This document shows positions 14,060-24,556 of a stretch of DNA of 64,000 nucleotides, one piece after another; within the stretch, counting starts at the first letter, position 1, and every line of letters begins with the position of its first letter. Location of the stretch: contig JBBJJH010000020.1 in NCBI GenBank assembly GCA_037623315.1, positions 1 through 64,000 of the forward strand, given 5' to 3'. The notes under the pieces are model-generated. The model ran no database searches. It worked only from the letters and a program-made list of their open reading frames with translations, and was not told where the DNA came from. The DNA is from Halanaerobiaceae bacterium ANBcell28. GTDB lineage: Bacteria; Bacillota; Halanaerobiia; Halanaerobiales; DTU029. Made by a program: the position numbers and the translations under genes.

Positions 14060-15256
14060 TCAATCCTCAAAATCCCAACTTATATTATCCCAATTAGCTG
14101 CATTAGGAATCTTTTCATTAGAAATCTTTTCGTTAGAATTTTTCTTTATATTTCTTTTAAAATTATTAGTAGAATTCTTTTTACTTTTCTTATAATCCTT
14201 AAATTTACTCTTATTTAAAAAGCGCATAGCTTGTTTACTTGTCCTGATCTTTTTTTCTTTCCATGGTAAAATAAAGTTATCCTCAATATATTTTAAAGAA
14301 GCCTGTCCATCCTTTTTACGTTTATAAGCTTCTTTGATAGCGAGTTTTATAAGTTCTACACTAAGAGGGAAGCCATCTTCTAGCCAACGATGAAAGGTCT
14401 CAATGTGACTAGGCTTTACATTATGCCATTCATTTAATCCATAAAGATTGGCAATCTCCCTGGTCTCCCTAAATAGCTTATCATAATACTGTAGGTCTTT
14501 ATATGTTCTAATATCTTTTTTATACCAATCATCAACAATACCCTTTAAATAATAGAAAGCCTTATCTGGAGAATTATTATGGTTTTCCAACCACTTATTA
14601 ACCCTTCTAATTAACTCTTTAATCATTTTAGTCTCAAAATCTTCTAACCACTGATTAATCCTATTTTCCAATAGCTCAAGATTTTCATTAGAAGGAATAA
14701 AAGTAAGAATAGCTTTAAACAATTCTGCCCTTGACACATCAGGTATTGCCAGGATATCAGTTCTTACCTGTCTTTGATCATAGTAGGGGTTAGTCGAAAT
14801 AGAGGCACTTCTTTGTAAATCCCTATTTTCCACTTCATTTGAACTCTCTTTACTTGCCGCTTGTTCCGCCATAGTTTTTCCATATATATTAGAAAATAAA
14901 TTTTTATTCAAATTTTCAAGTTTAACTCTAATACTATAAGTATAATCTCCCTCTCGTTTAGCAGAGACTTCTATTATATCATTTTTACTAAGATAATTTA
15001 AGCCCTTATTTATGTCAGATATTTGAAAACTATCAGCAATATAAGAAGAAATAATAGTTGGATTTGTCTGAACTAGATTATTATCATTTATATGTGTAAT
15101 CAAATAGAGGAAAATAGCTAGACTAGCACCTGGAAATTGAGTCAAAAAACCATTATCCACTGCCGTATCAGCTATTTCGATAGAGCGTAGCTTATCTGTC
15201 GAAGCCGTTGCAATACTAAGCTTCTTATGATTTTGTACAATTATATTATCAGTCAT
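14060..15256 (-). CDS. DnaD-like replication initiation / helicase-loader protein
   Basis: A 398-residue protein. The N-terminal part has winged-helix character (GASLAIFLYLITHINDNNLV, KGLNYLSKNDIIEVS). Two helical segments of DnaD/DnaB2 type follow, the second ending in KYIEDNFILPWKEK, which matches the Y-I-x-x-I-L-x-x-W signature of DnaD domains. The C-terminus is strongly basic and low in complexity (residues about 340-380), as in DNA-remodelling loaders. The start is ATG 15256, eight bases after AGAAAGAG, rather than the GTG at 15265. The gene lies 31 bases upstream of dnaB, so the two probably form a loader-helicase pair. Confidence 0.78.
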   Translation of the reverse strand: MTDNIIVQNHKKLSIATASTDKLRSIEIADTAVDNGFLTQFPGASLAIFLYLITHINDNNLVQTNPTIISSYIADSFQISDINKGLNYLSKNDIIEVSAKREGDYTYSIRVKLENLNKNLFSNIYGKTMAEQAASKESSNEVENRDLQRSASISTNPYYDQRQVRTDILAIPDVSRAELFKAILTFIPSNENLELLENRINQWLEDFETKMIKELIRRVNKWLENHNNSPDKAFYYLKGIVDDWYKKDIRTYKDLQYYDKLFRETREIANLYGLNEWHNVKPSHIETFHRWLEDGFPLSVELIKLAIKEAYKRKKDGQASLKYIEDNFILPWKEKKIRTSKQAMRFLNKSKFKDYKKSKKNSTNNFKRNIKKNSNEKISNEKIPNAANWDNISWDFED

Positions 15257-15460
15257 TGAAATCACTCTTTCTATTACCTTATATTCTTGAAAATTTAATA
15301 AAATCCTCTTTTTAATAAATAGTCTTTTAAAATTTTTGAATTAGCGAAAGGGTTTTAGTAAGTTCTGTATAACTCTATATAATAAGGTCTTAAAAAATAA
15401 AATTAAGACGCTTTAAAGCAAAGAAGACTAAAAAAAGAAAAGGATAAGGAGAGATGTAAA

Positions 15461-16486
15461 ATGAAAATTAAAGCAGGCGTAAACTTAGGTGGTTGGATAT
15501 CTCAATATCCAAAATATGACCACGAACACTTCGAAACATTCATTCAGGAAGAGGATATCAAAAAGATAGCCTCCTGGGGAATGGATCATCTGCGTCTTCC
15601 TATTGATTATCCAGTTATTGAATCAGAAGAAGAAGCATTCAAATATAAAGAAAGGGGATTCAATTATATTGATAATTGTATCAATTGGTGTAAAAAATAT
15701 AATTTAAGTATAGTTCTGGATTTACATCATGCACCAGGCTATAGCTTTGACTCCCTGGAAGAAAGTAGTTTATTTGACGATGAAAAAATGCAGAAAAGGT
15801 TTATTAGTATCTGGCAAGAATTTGCAAGACGCTATATTAATGAAGGAGAAGAACTAATCTTTGAACTATTAAACGAAGTAGTAGATAAAGAAAGTAATCG
15901 CTGGAACAAATTGGCACACAAAACAATTGAGGCCATTAGAGAAATAGACCAGGAGCGGGTAATAATATATGGTGGAAATTACTATAACTCTATCTATGAA
16001 TTAAAAAACATAGAAACAATAGATGACCCTAATATTGTCTATACATTCCACTACTATTTACCACTACTATTTACACACCAGAAAGCACCCTGGTCAGCAA
16101 TAAATGTAGACTATGATACCAATTTAAAATATCCTGGTAAAATGATTGGACTAAAAGAAAAATATGAAGCAAATCCAGAACTTTATGCTTATGAAAAAGT
16201 TAATATAGGTAAAACTATAAACAAGGAATATTTACGCGGAGAATTAAAACATGCCCTGGATTTTATAGAAAAAACAGGAGCCGAACTATACTGTGGAGAA
16301 TATGGCGTAATCGAGACAGCTGATGATGAAAGTAGACTTAAGTGGCATAGAGACTTCATAGATTTGTTGAATGACTACGATATAGCAAGAGCAGTCTGGT
16401 CATATAAGGAAATGGATTTCCCCTTAGTAGATATAAATGGAGAGATAGTAAACGAAGAATTAGTTAAGATAGTTAGTGAGAAATAG
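15461..16486 (+). CDS. glycoside hydrolase family 5 (cellulase-like), cytoplasmic
   Basis: A 341-residue (beta/alpha)8 enzyme. It begins GVNLGGWISQYPKYD and carries MDHLRLPIDYPVI, VLDLHHAPGY, FELLNEVVD with the acid/base glutamate (near 147) and AELYCGEYGVIE with the nucleophile glutamate (near 284). These are the GH5/clan A landmarks. It has no signal peptide, so it probably acts on imported oligosaccharides such as beta-glucans or mannans. AAGGAGAG precedes the ATG. It is transcribed away from the replication operon and sits alone, with a separate purB promoter downstream. Exact substrate unknown. Confidence 0.85.
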   Translation: MKIKAGVNLGGWISQYPKYDHEHFETFIQEEDIKKIASWGMDHLRLPIDYPVIESEEEAFKYKERGFNYIDNCINWCKKYNLSIVLDLHHAPGYSFDSLEESSLFDDEKMQKRFISIWQEFARRYINEGEELIFELLNEVVDKESNRWNKLAHKTIEAIREIDQERVIIYGGNYYNSIYELKNIETIDDPNIVYTFHYYLPLLFTHQKAPWSAINVDYDTNLKYPGKMIGLKEKYEANPELYAYEKVNIGKTINKEYLRGELKHALDFIEKTGAELYCGEYGVIETADDESRLKWHRDFIDLLNDYDIARAVWSYKEMDFPLVDINGEIVNEELVKIVSEK

Positions 16487-16506
16487 CTTCTAAGCAGTAG
16501 ATTATC

Positions 16507-16535
16507 TTGACATCTTTACTCTCATTTGCTAAGAT
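16507..16535 (+). promoter_or_regulatory. promoter of purB-purA
   Basis: TTGACA (16507-16512), 17-base spacer and TAAGAT (16530-16535). I saw no purine riboswitch in the roughly 60-base leader. Confidence 0.6.
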
Positions 16536-16603
16536 TATTAAGGAAAAAGAAGCGAGTAGTATAAGCCTATAAGGGCAAATACAAGTAGAAGGAGAGATTT
16601 TTC

Positions 16604-17914
16604 TTGATATCACGTTATAGCTTGCCTAAAATGGCAGGGATTTGGAGTGATGAGAATAAGTTGAAAATTTGGCTAGATATAGAGCTGGCTGCCTGTCGAG
16701 CCTGGGCCAAATTAGGGAAAATTCCCGAAGATCAAATGAAGAAGATAGAAGAGAACATTAGACTAGATGTAGAAAGAATAAAAGAAATTGAAAAAGTTAC
16801 AAGACACGATATATTAGCATTTGTAGAAGGAATAAATGAAACCCTGGGAGATGAGTCAAAGTATATACATATGGGTCTAACCTCATCTGATGTAAAAGAC
16901 ACAGCCCTGGCGATACAAATGAAACAAGCAGTAGAACTAATCATAGAAGACCTGGAAAAACTAAAAGAAAAACTATCAAAAGAGGCAATAACACATAAGC
17001 TAACAGTAATGATAGGTAGAACCCATGGTGTCCATGCTGAACCAGTCAGCTGGGGTTTAAAACTAGCTATTTGGTATAAAGAAATAGAAAGACAAATCAC
17101 TAGAATGAAAAATATCAAAGAAGTAATAGCAGTTGGACAATTATCAGGAGCAGTAGGAACATATGCCAGCGTTAATCCTCAATTAGAAGAATTAGTCTGT
17201 CAGGAATTAGGACTAAAAACAGCAGCAGTCTCAAATCAGGTTTTGCAAAGAGACCGTCATGCTGACTTTATGAATAACTTAGCACTAATCGCAGCATCAT
17301 TAGAAAAATTCACAACAGAAATACGTAACTTGCAAAGAACCGATATATTAGAAGTAGAAGAAGGATTTCGAAAAGGACAAAAAGGATCCTCTGCTATGCC
17401 ACATAAAAAGAACCCAATAGTATGTGAAAGGATATCAGGTTTAGCAAGAATCGTTAGAGGAAACGTAGTACCAGCCTTAGAAAACATATCACTATGGCAC
17501 GAAAGGGATTTAACACATTCTTCTGTAGAAAGGATAATAATCCCCGATAGCAGTATATTAGTAGATTATATGCTAAATAAGTTCATAATGGTATTAGACG
17601 AGCTTAAGATAAATAAAGATAGAATGAAGGAAAATTTAGAAAAAACACATGGACTAATATTCTCACAAAAAGTCATGTTGGCATTAGTAGACAAAGGGCT
17701 AACAAGAGAAGCAGCCTATGAATTAGCACAGAAAAATGCCCTTGTAGCCTGGGAAAAAAGAGAAAGCTATCAAGAACTAATTAAAAAAGACGAAGAAATC
17801 AGAAAACATCTAAAAGAAGAAGAAATAAATAATATCTTTGATTATCAAGTCTTCTTAAAAGAAATAGACTATATCTATCAAAAGACAGGTTTAGAAGGAG
17901 GCGGAAAAAGCTAA
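16604..17914 (+). CDS. purB: adenylosuccinate lyase
   Basis: A 436-residue enzyme of the fumarase/aspartase superfamily. It cleaves SAICAR to AICAR and adenylosuccinate to AMP in purine synthesis. Visible marks are the N-terminal ISRYSLPKMAGIW, GRTHGVHAEPVSWG with the catalytic histidine, and the family signature GSSAMPHKKNP with the mobile catalytic serine. The start codon is TTG at 16604, about eight bases after GGAGAG; no ATG fits the conserved N-terminus. purA follows 30 bases later in the same orientation, so both enzymes that convert IMP to AMP are co-transcribed. Confidence 0.95.
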   Translation: MISRYSLPKMAGIWSDENKLKIWLDIELAACRAWAKLGKIPEDQMKKIEENIRLDVERIKEIEKVTRHDILAFVEGINETLGDESKYIHMGLTSSDVKDTALAIQMKQAVELIIEDLEKLKEKLSKEAITHKLTVMIGRTHGVHAEPVSWGLKLAIWYKEIERQITRMKNIKEVIAVGQLSGAVGTYASVNPQLEELVCQELGLKTAAVSNQVLQRDRHADFMNNLALIAASLEKFTTEIRNLQRTDILEVEEGFRKGQKGSSAMPHKKNPIVCERISGLARIVRGNVVPALENISLWHERDLTHSSVERIIIPDSSILVDYMLNKFIMVLDELKINKDRMKENLEKTHGLIFSQKVMLALVDKGLTREAAYELAQKNALVAWEKRESYQELIKKDEEIRKHLKEEEINNIFDYQVFLKEIDYIYQKTGLEGGGKS

Positions 17915-17920
17915 GTATAA

Positions 17921-19216
<1,296 letters not shown>

Positions 19217-19254
19217 CTTGAAGACAGATAGAAGTTAATTATGTTGAGAAAGTA

Positions 19255-19297
19255 GAGAGGGGAGTAAAGTAAAGAGCGGATACTCCCTCTCTTTTTT
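19255..19297 (+). terminator. terminator after purA
   Basis: GAGAGGGGAGTA (19255-19266) pairs with TACTCCCTCTC (19281-19291), with one bulged base, followed by TTTTTT. Confidence 0.75.
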
Positions 19298-19317
19298 CTA
19301 AAGGAGGGGTTTTGCCA

Positions 19318-19977
19318 ATGTTCAAAAATATAAGAGCAGACATAAAAGCAGTATTTGAGAGAGATCCAGCAGTAAATAATATATTCGAAGTATTATTGGC
19401 CTATTCAGGTCTACACGCAATCATAATTCATAGATTTTCCCATAGCTTATATAACTTAGGTCTAAGAATTCTTCCCCGTTTGATATCCCAAATAGTTAGA
19501 TTCTTAACAGGTATTGAAATACACCCGGGAGCAAGAATTGGGAAAGGTTTTTTCATAGATCATGGTATGGGTGTTGTCATTGGCGAAACCACAGACATAG
19601 GAGAAAATGTTACTCTCTATCAAGGTGTAACCCTGGGAGGAACTGGTAAAGAAAAAGGCAAAAGACATCCTACCTTAGGAGATGATGTTTTAGTAGGAGC
19701 AGGGGCAAAAGTATTAGGCTCTATAACCATTGGCAATGATGTCAAAATCGGAGCTGGCTCAGTAGTATTAAAAGACATTCCTGAGTACTCAACAGTTGTT
19801 GGTATTCCTGGAAGAGTGATACTTAGAGAAGGTAAGCGACTTCATCCTGAACTAGAGCTCAATCATGCAGAGTTACCAGATCCAGTAGGAGAAGCATTGA
19901 CTGCTGCAAAAGAGAAATTAGAAGAAATGGAAGAACGCTGCAAAGAACTTTGTGGAGATAAAAATAGTGAAAAATAA
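19318..19977 (+). CDS. cysE: serine O-acetyltransferase
   Basis: A 219-residue left-handed beta-helix acetyltransferase that makes O-acetylserine for cysteine synthesis. The N-terminal helical domain is followed by hexapeptide repeats and [20 protein letters not shown], containing the catalytic histidine and the DHG motif, then [21 protein letters not shown] 19318 is chosen since AAGGAGGGG lies eight bases upstream; TTG 19312 is too close. CysK, which uses the product, is encoded 3.3 kb away on the opposite strand rather than adjacent, so the two are not one operon. Confidence 0.94.
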   Translation: MFKNIRADIKAVFERDPAVNNIFEVLLAYSGLHAIIIHRFSHSLYNLGLRILPRLISQIVRFLTGIEIHPGARIGKGFFIDHGMGVVIGETTDIGENVTLYQGVTLGGTGKEKGKRHPTLGDDVLVGAGAKVLGSITIGNDVKIGAGSVVLKDIPEYSTVVGIPGRVILREGKRLHPELELNHAELPDPVGEALTAAKEKLEEMEERCKELCGDKNSEK

Positions 19978-20351
19978 TTTATTTTTCAGTGAAGATTTCC
20001 ACTTAAATCAAAGATTTAGATAGACTTTTTTGAGGCCTTTTGATAAATTAAAGTCCGAAACTTGTGCTAATAATATATTTGAAATTGAATATATATAATC
20101 TAAAAGAGCTTTTGTAGTTAAGTATCTGCTATTGAGGCTCTTATTTTATTTAAAAAGCATGTAAATTACATATTATATCTTATCCTATAAAGTGATAGCT
20201 AGAAGCTTACTATATTTTAGCTAAAAATTGTCGAATGTCGTTGGAAATAGACGGAAAAAAATTACTATATATTAAAGGGTAATTTTATTTTCCCTTGAAT
20301 TATATATATATATAATATTTTTGGAGGTGTAAGGGTTATATACCCGAAATT
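19978..20351 (+). other. 374-base intergenic region with a hairpin-bridged ribosome-binding site
   Basis: The region contains an AAGAGC ... GCTCTT inverted repeat with a long loop (about 20103-20145), possibly a weak terminator for cysE. A block at 20015-20050 (AGATTTAGAT ... CTTTTGATAAAT) also occurs near 8382-8416. At 20323-20329 GGAGGTG is followed by the small hairpin GGGT-TATAT-ACCC (20333-20345) and then ATG 20352. Folding the hairpin would bring the ribosome-binding site to about nine bases from the start codon. Confidence 0.45.
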
Positions 20352-22076
20352 ATGAAAAATAAAAAAATTACGTTAATATTTACTTTGCTTTTAGTGATGC
20401 TTTTAATAGCAGCTTGTGATTTTGATCCAGTTGTACCACCTGTAGAGGATTTAAATACTATAGTAGGAGAAGTTACATATAACGGTCAGCCTGTAGAAGG
20501 TGTAGAAGTTACTTTAGTAGAGACAGGAGAGACAGTTTTAACAGATGCGGAAGGAAAGTTTGTATTTGCAGGTTTAGAAGATGGAACATATGAATTTAAA
20601 CTATTTAAAGAAGAAGATAACATTGACTTTACAGGACCTGTAGATTTAGTTGGTGGCGGAAACACTGAATATACATTTAATTTATCTGAAGAAGAAGGAA
20701 TAAATGATATTGAGCAATTAATTAATGATATCAATAATTATGGTATTCACTTGAATAATACATACAATCAGCAAATAGAGAAAATTGCTGAAAACATAGA
20801 AGAAAAAGTCATACCATATACAGAATTATTTGGAAGAGAACTTGCATATACTCTTAGATTTGCTGAAACATTTTTCTATATGGAAGACTTTTATTGGTAT
20901 GCAAATCCTGGTTACTACCAATTGAATCAATTTGGAGAGTTTGAATATCTTGAAGAAAACTCTCAAGATGACATAGAGGATAACGTATGGATTTTGAATA
21001 TTAATGAAGAAGAAAAGATAAGAATAGAGATGATTAATGCAGACGAACTAATTACTGTAGAAGAAAATGATATCTATGTAGATTTTTCAAAAGCTTACTT
21101 TAATTATACACATATTATTGGTGAACCAACTGAGACAGCATATCATCTTGAATTAGATATTGAATTTGATGATGTAAGAAGTGTAGTTACTTATATTGAT
21201 ACAAATGATTACAAGTATATAATTCCAAAAGACTTTAGTCTATCTCTAATTGGTAATATGTTTAGCGGAAATACTTATTATGATATTGAAGATATTATTC
21301 TTGGTAATATAGATCTTAATCTATATATTGATTCACAGTTAAACTTCACAAGTGAAGAACAATATTTATATATTAACGGAAACTTTGACTCTGATATTAT
21401 TTCTTTTGAAGGTAATTTAGAATTTGATTTTGAATCTGTTCCAAGTCTTGTAGATCTAGCTGAAGGCGAAGAAGCGATTTTCGAAAGAATAGGTTTAGAT
21501 GATGCATACTTTGTAGTTAAAGATGTTTTTGAACTAGAAGGTATTTTTAATCTTTATCTAGCTTTTAATAATGAAGAGATGAAAGGGTTTGAACTTATTG
21601 GTAGATATGAGGAGTATAACTCTTCTTCAAATCCAGTTATAGCAGAGGGAGAATTAAATTTTGAGGTAGTAGATTTTGAAAATATGCTAGCCAAACTATC
21701 TTTTGAAGGTACTTTAGAAGGTGATTTTAAAGGAATAAGTTTAGAATTTTTTAGTGAAATAATTGAAAATGTTTATGAAGGTTCACATTCAAGTGAAATA
21801 ACTCTTTATTATGGAGATGATCAGTTCTTATGTGGTACAATAGAATTTGAATATATTGAGAAAAATAATCAGTCTAATATGCTAGTTAATTTAGAAAATG
21901 AAAAAGGTTTAGTAATAGACTTTGAAATTGATTTTAATGATATTGATGACCGTAAAATAGGGGAGATTAAAAGTGCAGAGGGTGACGTTTTGGCAGATAT
22001 TATAATTGATGATTATCAAGCTACAGTAATAATACGTAACTCAGATAAGGTAATTAGGATACTTCCCCAGTTATAA
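20352..22076 (+). CDS. lipoprotein with carboxypeptidase-regulatory-like domain
   Basis: A 574-residue surface or periplasmic lipoprotein. The signal sequence ends in the lipobox LIAAC (lipidated cysteine near residue 22). Residues about 37-110 form a prealbumin-like fold of the CarboxypepD_reg type (IVGEVTYNGQPVEGVEVTLV, ETVLTDAEGKFVFAGLEDGT). The rest is acidic and rich in beta-strand patterns without a family I can name. The gene is followed by a terminator and then a second beta-barrel gene in the same orientation, so the two may work together at the outer membrane. The ribosome-binding site is 22 bases from the start but may be bridged by a hairpin. Confidence 0.72.
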   Translation: MKNKKITLIFTLLLVMLLIAACDFDPVVPPVEDLNTIVGEVTYNGQPVEGVEVTLVETGETVLTDAEGKFVFAGLEDGTYEFKLFKEEDNIDFTGPVDLVGGGNTEYTFNLSEEEGINDIEQLINDINNYGIHLNNTYNQQIEKIAENIEEKVIPYTELFGRELAYTLRFAETFFYMEDFYWYANPGYYQLNQFGEFEYLEENSQDDIEDNVWILNINEEEKIRIEMINADELITVEENDIYVDFSKAYFNYTHIIGEPTETAYHLELDIEFDDVRSVVTYIDTNDYKYIIPKDFSLSLIGNMFSGNTYYDIEDIILGNIDLNLYIDSQLNFTSEEQYLYINGNFDSDIISFEGNLEFDFESVPSLVDLAEGEEAIFERIGLDDAYFVVKDVFELEGIFNLYLAFNNEEMKGFELIGRYEEYNSSSNPVIAEGELNFEVVDFENMLAKLSFEGTLEGDFKGISLEFFSEIIENVYEGSHSSEITLYYGDDQFLCGTIEFEYIEKNNQSNMLVNLENEKGLVIDFEIDFNDIDDRKIGEIKSAEGDVLADIIIDDYQATVIIRNSDKVIRILPQL

Positions 22077-22086
22077 TGATTCTTTT

Positions 22087-22121
22087 ATCAAAGCGAACAT
22101 ATTCTTAATGTTCGCTTTGAT
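22087..22121 (+). terminator. terminator after the lipoprotein gene
   Basis: ATCAAAGCGAACAT and ATGTTCGCTTTGAT form a perfect 14-bp stem with a seven-base loop. Only a short T-rich tail follows, so read-through into the next gene is possible. Confidence 0.65.
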
Positions 22122-22155
22122 TTCTTAAAAATAAAAACAATAGCAAGGTGTTTAT

Positions 22156-23238
22156 ATGATAAATAAGAAGATAAAAGTAAGTTTATTAATATTATTATTT
22201 TTGTGTATACCTTATAATTTATATGGAAATGGATTTGATTTTGATTTTGAATTCAATTTCTATATAGATAGTAAGGTTTTTTCTATCGTTGATTTAATAC
22301 AAGATGAATATTTTTGGCCTTTGGAAATCCGTGATGAAAGTATTCATGTATCTAGTCAACAAAAATATACTTTCCAAAGCAGTGATTCTAACTTTTATTT
22401 TGGTTACCTGCGTAAATCTGAAAGCAATATAAATATTGATGAAGAGACTATTAAATTTTTTTATGATTTAGGACAAGGAAGACTCTTAAGTAGTAGGTAT
22501 AAATTCAAAGTGAATACTGTAAGTCAAACATTAGATGGTATTTACTTTGGAGCTACTGTTATTAATCTAGAAGATTATAACATTAAAATAGATTTACTAG
22601 CTAAATTATTAAGAGGATTAAATCTTAAACGAAGCTATTATAATGCAGAAGTTTCCTATCGTAATGGAAGCTTTGTATTAGATGGCCTTAGTACAAGCTC
22701 CTCAAGCTTTATAAGTCAGGAAACTAGCCAGGAAGGTATTGATTTCTATAGTATAGGATTTAGTATGGATTTCTTACTTGAATGGCAAATTGATGACTTA
22801 CAATCCTTATCACTATTACTTGAAGATATTTATAGCTTTATATACTGGAATGATATATATACAAGTGATGGATCTTATACATCTGATAATCTTGTAATTG
22901 AAGAAGATTTTATTACGTATTTGCCCCCTTATTCAGGAAGGTATTACCATAAAAATTATTATAGTCAGTTAAGCCCGATGATTAAATTGTCTTACAGAAG
23001 AGATAGGTTTGAAGGTGGTTTTATCTTAAGAAATCGGGAGATACCCTATGTATCATATGATGTTCTGAGAAGAGAAATAAATAATGAACTTATGACGATT
23101 AACTTAGGTCTATATGCTAATCAAAAGCAGATTGATATAGATTATAGTTTTTTAAATTTGACTTTAGCAAGTGATAGCATTAATTTATCCCAGAGCAATT
23201 CTTTTAATGCCAGGGTAAATATTAATTATCAATTTTAA
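22156..23238 (+). CDS. putative outer-membrane beta-barrel protein
   Basis: A 360-residue protein with a signal peptide (KVSLLILLFLCIPYNLYG). It has many alternating aromatic/hydrophobic strands and a C-terminal strand SFNARVNINYQF ending in phenylalanine, the outer-membrane barrel pattern. An AAGGTG ribosome-binding site precedes the ATG. It has no sequence resemblance to the shorter barrel at 8595 that I can see. No family name can be given; a porin or export-channel role is only a guess. Confidence 0.65.
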   Translation: MINKKIKVSLLILLFLCIPYNLYGNGFDFDFEFNFYIDSKVFSIVDLIQDEYFWPLEIRDESIHVSSQQKYTFQSSDSNFYFGYLRKSESNINIDEETIKFFYDLGQGRLLSSRYKFKVNTVSQTLDGIYFGATVINLEDYNIKIDLLAKLLRGLNLKRSYYNAEVSYRNGSFVLDGLSTSSSSFISQETSQEGIDFYSIGFSMDFLLEWQIDDLQSLSLLLEDIYSFIYWNDIYTSDGSYTSDNLVIEEDFITYLPPYSGRYYHKNYYSQLSPMIKLSYRRDRFEGGFILRNREIPYVSYDVLRREINNELMTINLGLYANQKQIDIDYSFLNLTLASDSINLSQSNSFNARVNINYQF

Positions 23239-23248
23239 AATTAATCTT

Positions 23249-23296
23249 AAAAAAGAGCCTTATTAGCATAGCAGTATGCTAATAAGGCTCTTTTTT
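23249..23296. terminator. bidirectional terminator
   Basis: A 22-bp perfect stem (AAAAAAGAGCCTTATTAGCA onward) around loop GCAG, with T-runs on both strands. It is shared by the barrel gene and the converging cysK. Confidence 0.9.
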
Positions 23297-23302
23297 CACA
23301 TC

Positions 23303-24220
23303 TTAGCTAAAAAGTTCAGTACTCAAGTATCTCTCTCCAGTGTCTGGAGCGATAGCTAAAATAGTCTTGTCTTTCCCTACCTCTTTAGCCAATCGGACAG
23401 CAGCGGCAATAGCTGCACCAGAGGAGATGCCTAATAGCAAACCTTCCTTAGCTGCAACTTTTCGGCTATATTCTATAGCCTCAAAATTACCTATCTTAAT
23501 AATCCTATCAATAATATCTGTTTCTAAAACATCAGGTATAAAACCAGCCCCAATACCCTGTATCTTGTGAGGTCCAGGTTTTTCACCAGAGATAACAGCA
23601 GAATCTTTAGGTTCTAATGCTACAATCTCTATACCTGGAATACGTTCCTTTAAAATCTCTCCAGTACCTGTTAAAGTACCACCAGTGCCTACACCTGCAA
23701 TAAAGTAATCTATATTAGCATCAGTATCCCTGATAATTTCCTCAGCAGTTGTCTTGCGATGTATATCAGGATTAGCTGGATTCTCAAATTGTTGAGGCAT
23801 AAAGTTCTTAGGATCACTATCAGCAATTTCCCTGGCCTTTTCAATAGCACCCTTCATACCTTCTTCACCAGGAGTAAGTACAATATCAGCACCATATGCC
23901 TTTAGTAATTTCCGTCTCTCAATACTCATAGTATCAGGCATTGTGAGTACAACTTGATAACCCTTAGCAGCACCTATCATAGCTAGACCTATACCAGTAT
24001 TACCACTAGTTGGTTCTACAATAGTACCACCAGGCTTTAAGACACCCTTTTCTTCAGCATCTTTGATCATATTTAAGCAGATACGATCCTTGATACTACC
24101 TCCAGGGTTGTTCTTCTCCAATTTAATAAGAATATTGGCTTCATTTTCTTTACTTAGATTATTTAGTCGTATAATCGGAGTGTTTCCAATTAATTCTAAG
24201 ACATTATTATAAATAGTCAT
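23303..24220 (-). CDS. cysK: cysteine synthase (O-acetylserine sulfhydrylase)
   Basis: A 305-residue PLP enzyme that makes cysteine from O-acetylserine and sulfide. It shows [14 protein letters not shown], the PLP lysine in [11 protein letters not shown] (near residue 42), [24 protein letters not shown] and [14 protein letters not shown] 24220 is preferred over ATG 24259 because GGGGGT lies just upstream and family members begin near this point. It has its own promoter at 24377-24405 and a leader of about 150 bases with two hairpins. No T-box consensus was found. Confidence 0.95.
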   Translation of the reverse strand: MTIYNNVLELIGNTPIIRLNNLSKENEANILIKLEKNNPGGSIKDRICLNMIKDAEEKGVLKPGGTIVEPTSGNTGIGLAMIGAAKGYQVVLTMPDTMSIERRKLLKAYGADIVLTPGEEGMKGAIEKAREIADSDPKNFMPQQFENPANPDIHRKTTAEEIIRDTDANIDYFIAGVGTGGTLTGTGEILKERIPGIEIVALEPKDSAVISGEKPGPHKIQGIGAGFIPDVLETDIIDRIIKIGNFEAIEYSRKVAAKEGLLLGISSGAAIAAAVRLAKEVGKDKTILAIAPDTGERYLSTELFS

Positions 24221-24246
24221 TTTATTACCCCCTTGAACTTTTAATG

Positions 24247-24325
24247 TACTTTTATTCACAAAAAAGCTTAAATATTAATAAATAAGAAAGCTTTATAATT
24301 ATTAAGCAAGCAGATTAATAATGAA
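24247..24325 (-). promoter_or_regulatory. cysK leader with two hairpins, possible attenuator
   Basis: On the minus strand the leader has a perfect ATTATTAA/TTAATAAT stem with loop TCTGCTTGC. It is followed by AAAGCTT ... AAGCTTT with a run of Ts, which looks like a terminator ahead of the start codon. It could be an attenuator, but no known riboswitch or T-box consensus is evident. Confidence 0.4.
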
Positions 24326-24376
24326 AGAGGCTTAGCTTAAACTTTAAACCATAGTATTTTGATATGCTTTTATTTG

Positions 24377-24405
24377 ATTATAAATTATATAATATATTAT
24401 GTCAA
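24377..24405 (-). promoter_or_regulatory. promoter of cysK
   Basis: Consensus on the minus strand: TTGACA (24405 down to 24400), 17-base spacer and TATAAT (24382 down to 24377). Confidence 0.75.
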
Positions 24406-24556
24406 GGGAATTCTTAGATAATACAAGCCTTCACGATGTATAAAATGGATAGCAGAAGAAGAAAAATCAATTCTTCCCAAGAAAAAGTGGAAATTTTATT
24501 ATAATTTTGATAAAATGAATATATGCAGTAAAGATTAACTGATAGAAGGTGATCAG

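Noticed and set aside
16536-16603. Purine riboswitch ahead of purB
   Set aside because: The leader is too short and no conserved core sequence is visible.
16732-17118. Minus-strand frames inside purB, purA and other long genes
   Set aside because: They are shadows of strongly conserved genes on the other strand, without their own start signals.
24221-24370. T-box riboswitch ahead of cysK
   Set aside because: A stem-loop with TGC and a terminator-like hairpin are present, but the conserved T-box sequence is absent.
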